Source: Tenuifilaceae bacterium CYCD
GTDB lineage: Bacteria; Bacteroidota; Bacteroidia; Bacteroidales; Tenuifilaceae
Reading direction: 5' to 3'
Assembly: GCA_036322835.1 (NCBI GenBank)
Contig: AP027304.1
Span: forward strand, 1,736,001 to 1,800,000
DNA length: 64,000 bases
Shown here: positions 63,525-64,000 of the stretch, in pieces
Numbering within the stretch: position 1 is the stretch's first letter
Layout: every line of letters starts with the position of its first letter
The notes under the pieces: model-generated
What the model saw: only the letters and a program-made list of their open reading frames with translations
Told to the model about the DNA's origin: nothing
Database searches by the model: none
Position numbers and translations under genes: made by a program

Positions 63525-64000
63525 ATGAATTTTATCGATTTTGTAAAGAAATATCCAGATGAAGCCAGCTGCATAAGACACTTTCGAACCGTTAAGGAGC
63601 GAAAAGGAGTCGTCTGCAAGAAGTGTGGCAATACGCATCATTACTGGAACAAAACCTACAATTCGCACGATTGCAGCAGCTGTGGATACAGAACCACCTT
63701 ACGAAGCGGCACCGTTATGGAGTCATCGAAGCTACCTTTTCAGTACTGGTTGTACGCCATTTACCTGATGACCATGACCAAAAAAGGGATCTCTGCTGCT
63801 GAGGTTCAGCGGCAGCTTGGCCATAAGCGCTACGAACCGATTTGGGCCATGATGCACAAGATCAGATCGGTCATGGGATTGCGCGATGAGCGGTATGAAT
63901 TGGAGGGCGTTGTCGAGCTGGACGATGCCTTTTTCAGAACCCATGCAGAGGACGAAAATGACGAGCTGACCAAAAGAGGAAGAGGCAGTCAGCGGCAAAG
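63525..64000 (+). CDS. IS1595-family (ISXO2-like) transposase, 3'-truncated by window edge
   Basis: The frame from ATG 63525 is open to the end of the window (158 codons). It starts MNFIDFVKKYPDEASCIRHF and has the N-terminal zinc-ribbon (VCKKCGN and CSSCGY) typical of IS1595 transposases, followed by the helical LRSGTVMESSKLPFQYWLYA and the first catalytic Asp region VELDDAFF. Only the 5' part of the element is visible, so the right inverted repeat and target duplication cannot be seen. Its left end must lie at or near 63480-63520, next to the truncated secreted-protein gene. Confidence 0.88.
   Translation, partial: MNFIDFVKKYPDEASCIRHFRTVKERKGVVCKKCGNTHHYWNKTYNSHDCSSCGYRTTLRSGTVMESSKLPFQYWLYAIYLMTMTKKGISAAEVQRQLGHKRYEPIWAMMHKIRSVMGLRDERYELEGVVELDDAFFRTHAEDENDELTKRGRGSQRQ

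Overview
The window looks like a chromosome segment of a Bacteroidetes bacterium, most likely in or near the order Bacteroidales/Marinilabiliales. The evidence is: a type IX secretion (T9SS) C-terminal sorting tail on the protein at 30939-34811; a PorE-like PD40/OmpA protein; beta-propeller/Y_Y_Y sensor proteins; DUF5723, DUF3078 and MuiA-type envelope proteins; many lipoproteins; several promoter -7 boxes of the Bacteroidetes form TAnnTTTG; and a moderately AT-rich composition. No rRNA, tRNA or CRISPR array was recognised.

Layout. 1-9.2 kb is mostly core: the end of a nucleoside-gate membrane protein, thyA, folA, then clpX, clpP and tig on the minus strand (with a lipoprotein gene of opposite orientation between clpP and tig), then crcB with a DUF190 gene. 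9.3-22.5 kb is an envelope-signalling block. A minus-strand operon encodes a secreted TPR-CHAT protein, a small secreted protein and a propeller/Y_Y_Y/SpoIIE phosphatase. It diverges from a plus-strand PD40-OmpA protein, a 736-residue secreted protein and an MBL-fold hydrolase. 22.6-24.7 kb holds a lipoprotein with an in-frame TAG followed by a DUF5723 protein. 24.9-36.1 kb is the accessory region: a WYL-like protein, 1.2 kb of hairpin-rich direct repeats, a 16 x 21-bp minisatellite, and an AT-rich cassette-like island. In the island a single gene and a PIN toxin-antitoxin pair are each bracketed by their own ~122-bp direct repeats, and a 1290-residue mosaic T9SS cargo protein with an HExxH motif lies between them. 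36.1-51.2 kb returns to core and envelope genes: comM/yifB, a membrane pyrophosphatase, a MuiA/DUF4139 protein, an ABC ATPase with an ABC permease-M1 peptidase fusion, and a very large hybrid sensor kinase. 51.4-62.3 kb carries DUF3078, a tandem GNAT, a CPBP protease, an Nramp transporter, an MCP, a bifunctional nuclease and a three-gene SGNH-SGNH-MBOAT acylation operon. The window ends inside an IS1595-family transposase (63525 onward) that seems to have truncated a secreted protein gene.

The strongest candidate for something undescribed is the cassette-like island at about 27.4-36.1 kb. Genes are bracketed by family-specific direct repeats of near-constant length, and the repeats themselves are mosaics with sharp junctions. 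The layout recalls integron cassettes, but no integrase is visible here and the match to attC is weak. Second is the divergent CHAT / SpoIIE-propeller / PD40-OmpA locus.
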